The position numbers and the translations under genes are program-made. The notes beneath the pieces were generated by a model. That model saw only the letters and a list, made by a program, of their open reading frames with translations. It searched no databases and was not told the origin of the DNA. Source: Ignavibacteriota bacterium (GTDB taxonomy: Bacteria > Bacteroidota > Ignavibacteria > Kapaibacteriales > UBA2268). From it: 36,041 nucleotides of DNA. The stretch covers positions 1 to 36,041 of the forward strand of contig JACRLY010000073.1 of the NCBI GenBank assembly GCA_016219595.1, in the 5' to 3' direction. Positions 13,905 through 21,943 of this stretch are shown here, piece after piece. Numbering within the stretch: the stretch's first letter is position 1; each line of letters starts with the position of its first letter.

Positions 13905-16277
13905 TTAATGACTAACCATGACTTTAAATGTACTCACCCTTTCAGTCCCAATCTGAATGATATAAAATCCATTTGCTATTCCACTCGTATTAATTTTTAC
14001 TTCGCTTGAATTTATATTCGTGTTTTCATAAACAATATTACCGAATAAATCGAAGAGCTTTATTGTTCCGGGAAGTCTTTCCCCACCGGACATATTAATA
14101 TAGAGCCAGTCATTTTTGGGAGTTTGTGTTATTTCAAAATTCTCATCTGCTTCATCATCAACGTTTGTTGCTTTAATAACATTTGCACGAACTTCGATGA
14201 AATATTCGTTATCTTCACCACCTCGCCAGAAACCTACTGAATCGGCGAACTGTCCTGCTTTACTCGCTTTGAATTTTATTCCTACTTTTGTTTCTCCCCC
14301 AGGAACAAACACAAGATTCGGGGAATCTGAAAATTCAAAACCCATGTTTCCGTTTTTGAATGTCAACTCATCATTAAACTGCTCTTCATTATCAGAACTG
14401 TTATTGATTGTAACTTCTCCCGTCAGTTCATTGCCCACTTTCAAGGTACCGAAATCAATATCGGATGAAAAAGTATATTTTGGTGAATAATAATTCACAA
14501 TAATCGTTGTGTCATTACCCCTGCGGTCTGAAAAAGTGGCAACAAGCCTGGCATCTTTCTTTGTGTCAATTACACTCGCACTCCAGCTTGTATAAGAATC
14601 GTTGCCAGGAATAAAATCGATATAATCGAATTCATAATTCTCACTCATATCGGGATGGAAAACAATCATAGACAGATTCGACCTGTCATCGCCCGGCGGC
14701 ATATCTTCGACCATTCCACCTGAGATTTTGCCATTGCCATAAACCGAGAATTTCGGATCGGGTGGTTCCGGGTCAGCTTTGCTCAAATCTCCAATTGCAG
14801 CGCTTGCAGGAAAACCATAGGAATCAAATGGAGCAAACCCATAAGCATAAGCAGCAATCGGTTCGTTGGATTTTAATTTATATACACCGTCATCCGGTAA
14901 CTTGATTGTAGTAACATTATAATAAACGTCATTAACAGGCTGTGAAAATCTTTTTGTTGACATAAGATTTAATTCATAAACTTTTCTCCATGTAAATTGT
15001 CCGTCAATTACCTGGGCAAATAGCAAGTCATCAGGTATATTCCCGCTAGGTGACTGATAAATAACATTTACATAATTTTCTGAAAATCCAAAACCGGATT
15101 TAATTCCAGGTGTATTAAAAATAATTTCTTTCTGATATTGTTCTAATGGAGTCAGTGCCATCTGGAATGGATCACTATTCACATAATCGTCTATTTGTCC
15201 TGTGTTGTACTGCATTATGTAAATCGGTTTATCCCCTGAAAAAACAATAGGTCTTGGTGCGTTTACATCGGCTCTCATTCTCAGCCAACCGTCTGTTTCA
15301 ATTCCTGAAGATTTTTTTAATTTAACAATAGGTATATTATCAGAATAAATGGTCGTTTCAGGTTCTCTTGCTAATATTTTTATTATCGAATTTTTTATCC
15401 TGTTTACTATAGGTGTATAATGATACTCTTTACCCCATGCGGATGAAGGTATTTCCATTTCTGTCAAGAAATCGCAATATGGAGTGTTCTCAGGCACATA
15501 AGCACAGTAATTACTTGATATTACCGAAACAGGTTTAGTAGCTGAGATTGTGCTCCCTGTCAGGTCAGCCCTTTGTCCTGCTGAACTAACGAGAAATACA
15601 TCGCCTTTATTTAACGTTACTGTTCTTGTTTCTCCGGGAATCATTCCACCACTTGTTCTTGTACTGTTGGTACCACCAAGTGTAAAACTCACTTCAGTCT
15701 GGTCAAAAGCCGAAACAATTCCTGAATAACTCGGAAGATATTGAATTCCATAATCGGAAACATCCGCCCAGGATGCAACTGTATATTCCTTCCCGAGAGC
15801 TGAAACAGGTATTCCAAGATAACCGTCACTAGTAAACTTAAAGCGTGTAATTCCATAACATATAATCGGGTAATCAGCATATACATGAATACCATATCCG
15901 CGAAAAACAGTATCCGGTAATGGAACTTCCCTGTCTGTCTTTCTGTAACATTGTCCAATTATTGGAGGAAATGTAAATTCAATTATATCGTTCGGTACAG
16001 TCATTTTTTCCATACGAAAATCCTTACCGGGTACTTCCACAGTAACCATAGTTGCTATCGCTGAAGATACATAAAGTTTTAAGGCATTACCCGCATTTTC
16101 CGTTTCCCAGCAGGGATTGAAAGTCAGCCAGAATTCCTGACCTGCATTACCTGCACCGAGAAGTTCCGGTAATTGTTCTTTGAATTCAGTGAGATTGAAT
16201 TCTTTGGCAAATACATTAGTTGTGTTCAGCACTGTGAAAACAAGTGCCAAAAGCAGTGAGAATAATTTTGCATTCAT
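13905..16277 (-). CDS. Secreted IgGFc-binding-like protein with choice-of-anchor region and T9SS-type C-terminus
   Basis: The protein has 790 residues with a signal peptide of about 24. Residues about 35-480 resemble the IgGFc-binding N-terminal family: GQEFWLTFNPCWE, ICYGITRFKFTSDGYLGIP, ALGKEYTVASW, and later PVSVISSNYCAYVP. Residues about 510-690 repeat the domain of the downstream gene (GGMVEDMPPGDDRSNL, WSASVIDTKKDARLVATF, DIDFGTLKVGNELTG). The C-terminus (about 715-790) has the sorting-domain pattern (LFDLFGNIVYEN, IANGFYIIQIG), but the usual PNPA entry reads QTPKNDWLYI, so it is a divergent CTD. Immunoglobulin binding itself should not be assumed; the domain is widespread in environmental bacteria and is best read as an adhesin-type module. 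Confidence 0.83.
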   Translation of the reverse strand: MNAKLFSLLLALVFTVLNTTNVFAKEFNLTEFKEQLPELLGAGNAGQEFWLTFNPCWETENAGNALKLYVSSAIATMVTVEVPGKDFRMEKMTVPNDIIEFTFPPIIGQCYRKTDREVPLPDTVFRGYGIHVYADYPIICYGITRFKFTSDGYLGIPVSALGKEYTVASWADVSDYGIQYLPSYSGIVSAFDQTEVSFTLGGTNSTRTSGGMIPGETRTVTLNKGDVFLVSSAGQRADLTGSTISATKPVSVISSNYCAYVPENTPYCDFLTEMEIPSSAWGKEYHYTPIVNRIKNSIIKILAREPETTIYSDNIPIVKLKKSSGIETDGWLRMRADVNAPRPIVFSGDKPIYIMQYNTGQIDDYVNSDPFQMALTPLEQYQKEIIFNTPGIKSGFGFSENYVNVIYQSPSGNIPDDLLFAQVIDGQFTWRKVYELNLMSTKRFSQPVNDVYYNVTTIKLPDDGVYKLKSNEPIAAYAYGFAPFDSYGFPASAAIGDLSKADPEPPDPKFSVYGNGKISGGMVEDMPPGDDRSNLSMIVFHPDMSENYEFDYIDFIPGNDSYTSWSASVIDTKKDARLVATFSDRRGNDTTIIVNYYSPKYTFSSDIDFGTLKVGNELTGEVTINNSSDNEEQFNDELTFKNGNMGFEFSDSPNLVFVPGGETKVGIKFKASKAGQFADSVGFWRGGEDNEYFIEVRANVIKATNVDDEADENFEITQTPKNDWLYINMSGGERLPGTIKLFDLFGNIVYENTNINSSEVKINTSGIANGFYIIQIGTERVSTFKVMVSH

Positions 16278-16512
16278 TTCTTAACCCCTCTTGAATTTGA
16301 AAAAACTATCTATAAAATTTAAAGTTTTCAAATTTTGTGTGATGATTTCATTGTAATAACAATAAAAAAGGCAAAATGTTACAGTGGGTATGAAAAAAAA
16401 ATCCCCTATTATTAATTTAACTTATTCTGCTAACAGAAATTTCATTAAAAAATGAGGGTTGAAACGGGAAATAAATAGATTTACAATAATGAGACAGTTT
16501 TTTTTCCGGAGT

Positions 16513-17406
16513 TTATCTCATTGGTCTGAAAGCAGTGGAATTAAGATATTCCCTATGCCTCATATCAAGTATTTCGTCGACAGGTATGTTTTCGAGCAGA
16601 GAATACTTTTCAGCAAGTGGTTTCAATTTAATCCCAATGTCAGATATGCAATAATATAATAAAATACATAATTCGTAATTGGAAAGATGGTCATGGAACA
16701 GGTTTGTGTAAAACCATTTATTTTTTACATCGCTCGCATCGATGTATTTAATGATATTGTGAACATTCCTTAGGTAATGTCCTAGAATTTCCTGGTGGCT
16801 GTTGAAAAAATTAAGAAAAGCTTCGTTGAGAGTACCCTGAATATCATCTTTTTCAGGAAAAGTACCTCCTACTATTTCGATATGATTTGAAAAAATATAT
16901 TTGAAATCATTGTAGAATTGGAAAAAACACTGTCTCCCTGCAATTTTTCTTTCAGTATTGGAAACAACATCGTAATGTTCTATAGCTATGTTATTCACAA
17001 TATCATTGTGCAGAGTAACCAACTGGAAAAAAGTATTTTCAAATGTCTGAATGAAAAGTGTCTGATTTTGTGCCCTCAATTGTTGAGTCTGTTCAATTAC
17101 CTCCTGCCTGTTTAGTTCAAGCTCGTGCCTTTGTGATTTCAATTCCATTCTTTGGAATCGAAGAGCTTCATAATACAAAATTACACCTGCCAAAGCCCAT
17201 AACGTGCCGACACTACCTTCGAGCAATTGTCCAAGTGAACCTAATTTATTGTCTTGCGCATCACTAATCCAATTAAATACAAAAATATCGAGTGAAAAGA
17301 CAATAAAGATGAGTAATATGACAATAATACCTATCCATATGAGAGATATTGAAAATCCCTCATAAGAAAACAGAGCCGACGGTTGTTTTTTCTTTTTCTC
17401 AAACAT
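16513..17406 (-). CDS. Putative phage abortive-infection protein (putAbiC family)
   Basis: This 297-residue protein has a transmembrane segment at about 19-45 (SLIWIGIIVILLIFIVFSLD) and a second hydrophobic stretch at about 66-84 (VGTLWALAGVILYYEALRF). A coiled coil covers about 87-115 (QRMELKSQRHELELNRQEV). The cytoplasmic part carries the putAbiC signatures QTFENTFFQLVTLHNDIVNN (about 121-140), FFNSHQEILGHYLRNVHNIIKY and LSNYELCILLYYC. The family is named for lactococcal AbiC-like phage resistance; the mechanism is unknown and most members are untested. It is divergent from rtcB, with 133 bases between the start codons. A Bacteroidota-type promoter lies upstream (17436-17467). Confidence 0.8.
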   Translation of the reverse strand: MFEKKKKQPSALFSYEGFSISLIWIGIIVILLIFIVFSLDIFVFNWISDAQDNKLGSLGQLLEGSVGTLWALAGVILYYEALRFQRMELKSQRHELELNRQEVIEQTQQLRAQNQTLFIQTFENTFFQLVTLHNDIVNNIAIEHYDVVSNTERKIAGRQCFFQFYNDFKYIFSNHIEIVGGTFPEKDDIQGTLNEAFLNFFNSHQEILGHYLRNVHNIIKYIDASDVKNKWFYTNLFHDHLSNYELCILLYYCISDIGIKLKPLAEKYSLLENIPVDEILDMRHREYLNSTAFRPMR

Positions 17407-17435
17407 TGATACATCATTAAATTGATTGTTTAAAA

Positions 17436-17467
17436 CAAAGTTAATAAATTTTATAACAATTCGGCAA
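17436..17467 (-). promoter_or_regulatory. Candidate promoter of the putAbiC gene
   Basis: On the minus strand TTG (17467-17465) and TAACTTTG (17443-17436) are separated by 21 bases, close to the Bacteroidota -33/-7 consensus. Transcription would start near 17429, about 23 bases ahead of the ATG. Confidence 0.45.
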
Positions 17468-17539
17468 AAATTATTTTGATTTTATGTGCAAAAAAAAGAT
17501 TATTTTTCGTCATTATTAATTGTTTATCAGGTTAATAAA

Positions 17540-18979
17540 ATGACAGAAAATTTCAAGCAAATTTCGCCGGTTATTTGGGAAATTCCGCAGGGGACAAAAG
17601 ATTTCATGAATGTACCCGCAAGACTATTTGCAAGCGAAGACATGCTCCCGATAGTTACGAGGGACAGGACATTACATCAATTAATAAATGTAACAAGTTT
17701 GCCCGGAATATTATCGTATGCAATGGTAATGCCTGATGCACACGAAGGCTATGGCTTTCCGATAGGTGCGGTTGCCGCCACTGATTTGAATGACGGTGTG
17801 ATTTCTCCGGGAGGAATCGGTTATGACATCAACTGCGGGATCCGCCTGCTTAAATCAAACCTTATTTTCGATGAAATCAGGGACAGGATTGAACGACTTG
17901 CCGGGGAAATATATAAATATGTTCCTTCAGGTGTGGGTAAATCTGGAAGAGTTCAACTTAGTAATGCCGAAATGGAAAAAGTTTTGAATTATGGCTGTAA
18001 ATGGGCTGAAAGCAATGGTTATGCGGAAGAAGGTGATTTGAATTATATAGAATCGGAAGGATACCTTGAATCGGCTGATGCCAAAACTGTTTCCCGTGGT
18101 GCGGTAGACAGGGGAAGAGACCAGCTTGGTACAATGGGTGCAGGGAATCATTTCGTGGAGGTGAATGTCGTTAAAAAAATTTATGATGAGGAGGCAGCCG
18201 CTTCATTCGGATTAAAAGAAAACCAATTTGTCATTCAGATTCACACAGGTTCACGAGGCTTGGGTCACCAGGTAGCAACTGATTATATAAAACAAATGAT
18301 TTCACTTGCACCGCATTACGGTATAAATCTTCCTGACAGGGAACTATCATGTGTGCCTATATCATCCCCCGAAGGACAGCAATATTTTTCAGCAATGTCA
18401 GCATCCGCTAATTTTGCATGGACAAACAGGCAGTTAATTACCTGGGAAATCCGTGATGCATGGAGAAATATATTTGGGAAATCATCAGGAAAACTCGAAA
18501 TTTTATATGATGTTGCACATAATATTGCAAAAATCGAAGAGCATTCGGTAAATGCAGAGAAAAGAAAAGTGATGGTACACCGCAAGGGCGCCACCAGGTC
18601 TTTCCCTGCCGGTCATCCAGAAGTTACAGCAGAATACAGAAGCGTTGGTCAGCCGGTATTGATTCCCGGAAGCATGGGAACTGCTTCTTATGTATTAGCA
18701 GGATTAAGAGGGAGTATGGAACTCAGTTTCGGTTCCACCTGCCACGGCTCAGGACGTCTTATGTCCAGAACAGCCGCAAGAAAAAAAATCAATGTGGAAG
18801 AATTGAAAGTTGAATTGAATAAAAAAGGAGTTCACATTCAGACAGGTTCACTCAAAGGATTAGCCGAGGAAGCACCTGATGCGTACAAGGATGTCGAAAT
18901 GGTTGTGAATGTCGTTGAGGAAGCAGGTATTGCAAAGAAGGTTGCACAATTAATACCTGTGGCTGTGATTAAAGGATAA
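17540..18979 (+). CDS. rtcB: RNA-splicing ligase RtcB
   Basis: The protein is 479 residues from the ATG at 17540 (MTENFKQISPVIWEIPQG). An upstream in-frame extension is unlike the family and has no ribosome-binding site. RtcB joins 2',3'-cyclic phosphate and 5'-OH RNA ends using GTP and Mn2+, acting in tRNA splicing or RNA repair in the cytoplasm. Family landmarks are all present: HEGYGFPIGAVAA, GGIGYDINCGIRLL with metal-binding Cys99, GAGNHFVEV, HTGSRGLGHQVATDY, YDVAHNIAKIEEH, KGATRSFPAGHP, PGSMGTASYVL, and TCHGSGRLMSR with the guanylylated His402. The length is normal and the gene looks intact. No RtcA or archease is next to it. The neighbour is the divergent putAbiC gene. Confidence 0.95.
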   Translation: MTENFKQISPVIWEIPQGTKDFMNVPARLFASEDMLPIVTRDRTLHQLINVTSLPGILSYAMVMPDAHEGYGFPIGAVAATDLNDGVISPGGIGYDINCGIRLLKSNLIFDEIRDRIERLAGEIYKYVPSGVGKSGRVQLSNAEMEKVLNYGCKWAESNGYAEEGDLNYIESEGYLESADAKTVSRGAVDRGRDQLGTMGAGNHFVEVNVVKKIYDEEAAASFGLKENQFVIQIHTGSRGLGHQVATDYIKQMISLAPHYGINLPDRELSCVPISSPEGQQYFSAMSASANFAWTNRQLITWEIRDAWRNIFGKSSGKLEILYDVAHNIAKIEEHSVNAEKRKVMVHRKGATRSFPAGHPEVTAEYRSVGQPVLIPGSMGTASYVLAGLRGSMELSFGSTCHGSGRLMSRTAARKKINVEELKVELNKKGVHIQTGSLKGLAEEAPDAYKDVEMVVNVVEEAGIAKKVAQLIPVAVIKG

Positions 18980-19018
18980 AGCAGAAGGAGTAATTAATAT
19001 TTTACCCCTCTGCTAAAT
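18980..19018. terminator. Bidirectional terminator between rtcB and the DUF1573 operon
   Basis: AGCAGAaGGaGTAA (18980-18993) pairs with TTACcCCTCTGCT (19002-19014), a long stem with one bulge and one mismatch. It begins directly after the rtcB stop and lies between two convergent genes. A short AT-rich stretch follows on both sides. Confidence 0.65.
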
Positions 19019-19032
19019 TTTGATTTAAACAA

Positions 19033-19758
19033 TTATTTATTTTTCTGTGAAGGAATAACTTTCTCAGGGTCACTCACCACGCTGCTTCCCTGAATCGAAA
19101 TTTCAGGGTATTCGGGATGAGAGGTACGCATTTTCAGTGCACATCCGAAATAACCTTTTGCCTTGGGCATCACTGTTGCAATGATTTCTTTTTCTTCATG
19201 CGGCTTCAATTCAAATTCATTCGGAATATTTATTTTGACATAATCAGGTGCAATTGAAACATCTTTGAAAGTAACACTTTGGGAAGAATTGTTTTTAAGT
19301 GTTAGTTTCGATGAAGCTTCAGTACCTAATTTCATATCTTCAAAATTGAAATGCTGGCTTGGTAAAATTTCAATATCAACCTGAACTTCTGCTTTGAGAT
19401 ACAAATTCATATTCGGACTTTTAGGGTCATTCGAAGCTATGAAAACTGTTTTCACTACAGGTCCCGATTTACTTGAAATATTAAGGCGTACATCGAGTTT
19501 TGCCGACTGCCCGGGTTCGAGCTGGCTTGTATCGAGCAGTACTGCCGTGCATCCGCAGGAAGGTCTGACATTACTTATGAATAATTTTTCATTGCCTGTG
19601 TTTTTCAGGATGATTGTTGCTTTCAAAGGTGATTCTTTCGGTTTCACAACATTCCAATTGTAAGAATCCCCTCCTACAATTTCGAGTTTCGGCTGCGCAT
19701 TGACACTGTCAATAAAAACCAGTGCCATAATAAATAAGCTTATTAATATTCTATACAT
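19033..19758 (-). CDS. DUF1573 exported protein
   Basis: This 241-residue protein has a signal peptide (MYRILISLFIMALVFIDSVNA, cleavage near 21). Residues about 35-125 are a DUF1573 Ig-like domain: YNWNVVKPKESPLKATIILK, then NVRPSCGCTAVL with the signature CGCT cysteines, and IASNDPKSPNMNLYLKAEV. A second Ig-like domain, FEDMKLGTEASSKLTLKN, covers about 138-230. DUF1573 proteins are common periplasmic or surface proteins in Bacteroidota; their molecular role is not established. It follows the anti-sigma-like gene by 41 bases on the same strand with no terminator between, so it is probably the third gene of the sigma operon. It has no T9SS CTD. Confidence 0.88.
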   Translation of the reverse strand: MYRILISLFIMALVFIDSVNAQPKLEIVGGDSYNWNVVKPKESPLKATIILKNTGNEKLFISNVRPSCGCTAVLLDTSQLEPGQSAKLDVRLNISSKSGPVVKTVFIASNDPKSPNMNLYLKAEVQVDIEILPSQHFNFEDMKLGTEASSKLTLKNNSSQSVTFKDVSIAPDYVKINIPNEFELKPHEEKEIIATVMPKAKGYFGCALKMRTSHPEYPEISIQGSSVVSDPEKVIPSQKNK

Positions 19759-19799
19759 TTAATTACTCCTCAATAGATATATTTTTACAAAATTAACAT

Positions 19800-21278
19800 T
19801 CATTTACTAATTATGATTTTTTGTACCACCTGTTCGCCGTTTGGCGACTGTATTGCAACGAGGTAAATACCATTCTCCAAATCAGGTAAAGCAAAATTAA
19901 CCGTTTTTTCCCCGGCATCTAATTTCATACTCAAAATAGGTGAAAGCATACATCCTCCGTTTACATCATGCAATGACACTGAAATTTCACGTCTTTCGCT
20001 CAAATTTATTTTTATGTTCACAATATCCTTAGCCGGATTAGGATAAATAGTTGCTTTCGTTATAGCACCCGATTGCATTCTGCATATATCTAAGAGGGAT
20101 TGTTTTCCCTTAAGACCTTTACAGGCATCCTCGGGTTGAATTTCATCATTTTTGATTTTGTTGATATAAGAAATTTCTCTTTGAATTTGCTTCCTGTATC
20201 TTTCGGGTAACGCAGAAAGAAGTTCTTCATTAGGATAAAGGAATAATATAAATTTATCCAGATCCAGAACAGGTTTTGCTTCTTCAACATCCTTCGGGTC
20301 AATTCTTATCGGTATAAGATTATTGGTTATTAACGAATTTTGAGTATTAACCAAATTCCACATGTCTTCTGCCAAATTATTAATCTGTTCAATATCATTT
20401 TGACTGATTAACCTTGAAATATTTTTTGTCTTGTCTTCGAAAATCATTTTATCATTTATGAACTTTTTCCCAAGTGAATCATCAGAAAATAGTAAAACAG
20501 GGGAAGCTACTGAATGTATTGTAGAACTTCCGTCCTTAAAACGACAGGTATAAACTACAGGCTGAACATGATTATAAACAGGATTATTGATGTCAAATTC
20601 CCTTATACTTACAATTTCTTCCGATGAAACCGAATTTTGAATTGTATTTTTATAAGTAACAAGATAGAAGTTCCCTTCTTTTACCATACCGCCGTTTTCT
20701 TTAATAAATTCAGAATCAGATTCTGTAAGCTGTGTTTTGATTTCCTGTGTGATTATTTCGACAGAGTTTTTATTTATGAAAACATTCAGTTTCTTAAATT
20801 CATCATAAGTCAAATTCAAAGTACTAATGCCATTAATATCATAGTTGTCATTATTTTCGTTAATAATTTTATCATGAATTGTTATTTCATCACTCATTAT
20901 TAATACATCTTTCGCGGTTTCATTAGCGGAAGAAAGTATTGGTTTATTTTCTGTGTGCATGACAATTTTATTATCGACATCAAGTGTTGATTCAACACCC
21001 TGCATTTGATTAATCCGGAGAGGAGTATTCCTATTTTTCAATGAATAGTTGTCAGAAGCATTGTTATGGCTGAAAAACCATAACAATCCGCTTGCAATAA
21101 TTAATGAACCGATAGCTGCCATAGTGATTAACCTCCAATTTAAATTTATAAGACCACCTGAATCCGGTTGATTCAGCTTAATATTTACTGCAAGTTGCTT
21201 CAATTCATCCACATTGGAAATTGGAATTTCATTTTTATGTTTTCTTGCAGTTACTAACAGGTTTTCTATTTTTTTCAT
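19800..21278 (-). CDS. Single-pass membrane protein in anti-sigma position carrying a T9SS sorting domain
   Basis: This 492-residue protein is encoded 8 bases after the ECF sigma gene. Residues 1-49 are charged and soluble (KKIENLLVTARKHKNEIPIS), with no cleavable signal. Residues 50-69 are one transmembrane helix (LITMAAIGSLIIASGLLWFF). The remaining 420 residues would be periplasmic. Residues about 410-492 match a T9SS type A sorting domain: TIYPNPAKDIVNIKI, VSLHDVNGGC, LENGIYLVAIQ, VVQKIIISK. Short cytoplasmic N-terminus, single helix and large outside domain next to an ECF sigma is the usual anti-sigma layout, but I see no zinc (HxxxCxxC) motif or clear anti-sigma fold, so sigma binding is inferred. 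A T9SS CTD on such a protein is unusual. Alternatively it could be ordinary cargo with an atypically long signal anchor. Confidence 0.75.
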   Translation of the reverse strand: MKKIENLLVTARKHKNEIPISNVDELKQLAVNIKLNQPDSGGLINLNWRLITMAAIGSLIIASGLLWFFSHNNASDNYSLKNRNTPLRINQMQGVESTLDVDNKIVMHTENKPILSSANETAKDVLIMSDEITIHDKIINENNDNYDINGISTLNLTYDEFKKLNVFINKNSVEIITQEIKTQLTESDSEFIKENGGMVKEGNFYLVTYKNTIQNSVSSEEIVSIREFDINNPVYNHVQPVVYTCRFKDGSSTIHSVASPVLLFSDDSLGKKFINDKMIFEDKTKNISRLISQNDIEQINNLAEDMWNLVNTQNSLITNNLIPIRIDPKDVEEAKPVLDLDKFILFLYPNEELLSALPERYRKQIQREISYINKIKNDEIQPEDACKGLKGKQSLLDICRMQSGAITKATIYPNPAKDIVNIKINLSERREISVSLHDVNGGCMLSPILSMKLDAGEKTVNFALPDLENGIYLVAIQSPNGEQVVQKIIISK

Positions 21279-21286
21279 ATAAATAT

Positions 21287-21778
21287 CTATTCGATTGATA
21301 ATAATTTTCTCAAATTTTTTCTCGCCCTGAAAATCCTGATTTTCACATTTGGCAAACTTATTCCCTGAATTTTTGCGATTTCTTTATCTTTGAATCCCAT
21401 GATTTCAGATAAAATGAACGCTTCCTTTTGTTCCGTACTTATTTTTCCCATGGCATCATAAAGTAAATTCAGGTCCGCCAGTTCATCCGGTCCAATCTGC
21501 TTGCAATACAATTCGTCAAATTGTTGAGGTTCAGCAACAGTAACTCTCCTGTTTTGTTTCAGGATATCACAATATTTCCTTTTTGCTATTGTGAACATAT
21601 AACTTTTAAAAGAACCATTACTATTCAAATTACTAAACGAAGACAATCCTTCGATAATAGTTTCATTAACCAAATCCCTCGAGAAATCCCTGTTACGGGT
21701 TATATGCAAAGCAAATTGCTCGAGGTCTTTCAGAACCGGTTTGACAAGTTCAAAATATTTTTCTTTCAAATTTTCCAT
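21287..21778 (-). CDS. ECF-type RNA polymerase sigma factor
   Basis: The protein has 163 residues. Region 2 is at about 20-85 (FALHITRNRDFSRDLVNETI, with SFKSYMFTIAKRKYCDILKQN as 2.3-2.4). Region 4 is at about 105-160 (LLYDAMGKISTEQKEAFILS, then EIMGFKDKEIAKIQGIS and LPNVKIRIFRARKNLRKLL, the -35-binding helix-turn-helix). It directs RNA polymerase to a specific promoter set. It is first in an apparent operon with the membrane protein that follows after 8 bases. No TAnnTTTG promoter is visible in the 90 bases before it, so it may be transcribed from a different, perhaps self-recognised, promoter. It belongs to the Bacteroidota-type ECF group by feel; the subgroup was not determined. Confidence 0.92.
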   Translation of the reverse strand: MENLKEKYFELVKPVLKDLEQFALHITRNRDFSRDLVNETIIEGLSSFSNLNSNGSFKSYMFTIAKRKYCDILKQNRRVTVAEPQQFDELYCKQIGPDELADLNLLYDAMGKISTEQKEAFILSEIMGFKDKEIAKIQGISLPNVKIRIFRARKNLRKLLSIE

Positions 21779-21854
21779 TCAACCGTTTTTCTTTTGATAT
21801 AGTCCGTTTAAATACTGAAAAGGTTACATGTCATATTTATTTTTATTTTATATT

Positions 21855-21894
21855 TAATAAAAAACAAACAGGGGCAATTAAAGAATTGCCCCTG
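21855..21894 (-). terminator. Strong terminator of the metalloprotease gene
   Basis: CAGGGGCAATT (21869-21879) and AATTGCCCCTG (21884-21894) form a perfect 11-bp stem with a 4-base loop. On the minus strand it is followed by TTTGTTTTTTATT. It separates the metalloprotease transcript from the sigma operon. Confidence 0.9.
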
Positions 21895-21912
21895 AATATT
21901 ACTAACTGTCAA

Positions 21913-21929
21913 GGCGATTCTCAATCGCC
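21913..21929. other. Second hairpin downstream of the metalloprotease gene
   Basis: GGCGATT (21913-21919) pairs with AATCGCC (21923-21929) across a 3-base loop, 18 bases from the large terminator. It has no T tract of its own and may help protect or process the mRNA end. Confidence 0.5.
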
Positions 21930-21943
21930 CAATTTATATTTAT

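Noticed and set aside
17486-17539. N-terminal extension of RtcB
   Set aside because: The 18 extra residues are not family-like and lie in the promoter region shared with the divergent gene; the ATG at 17540 fits homologues.
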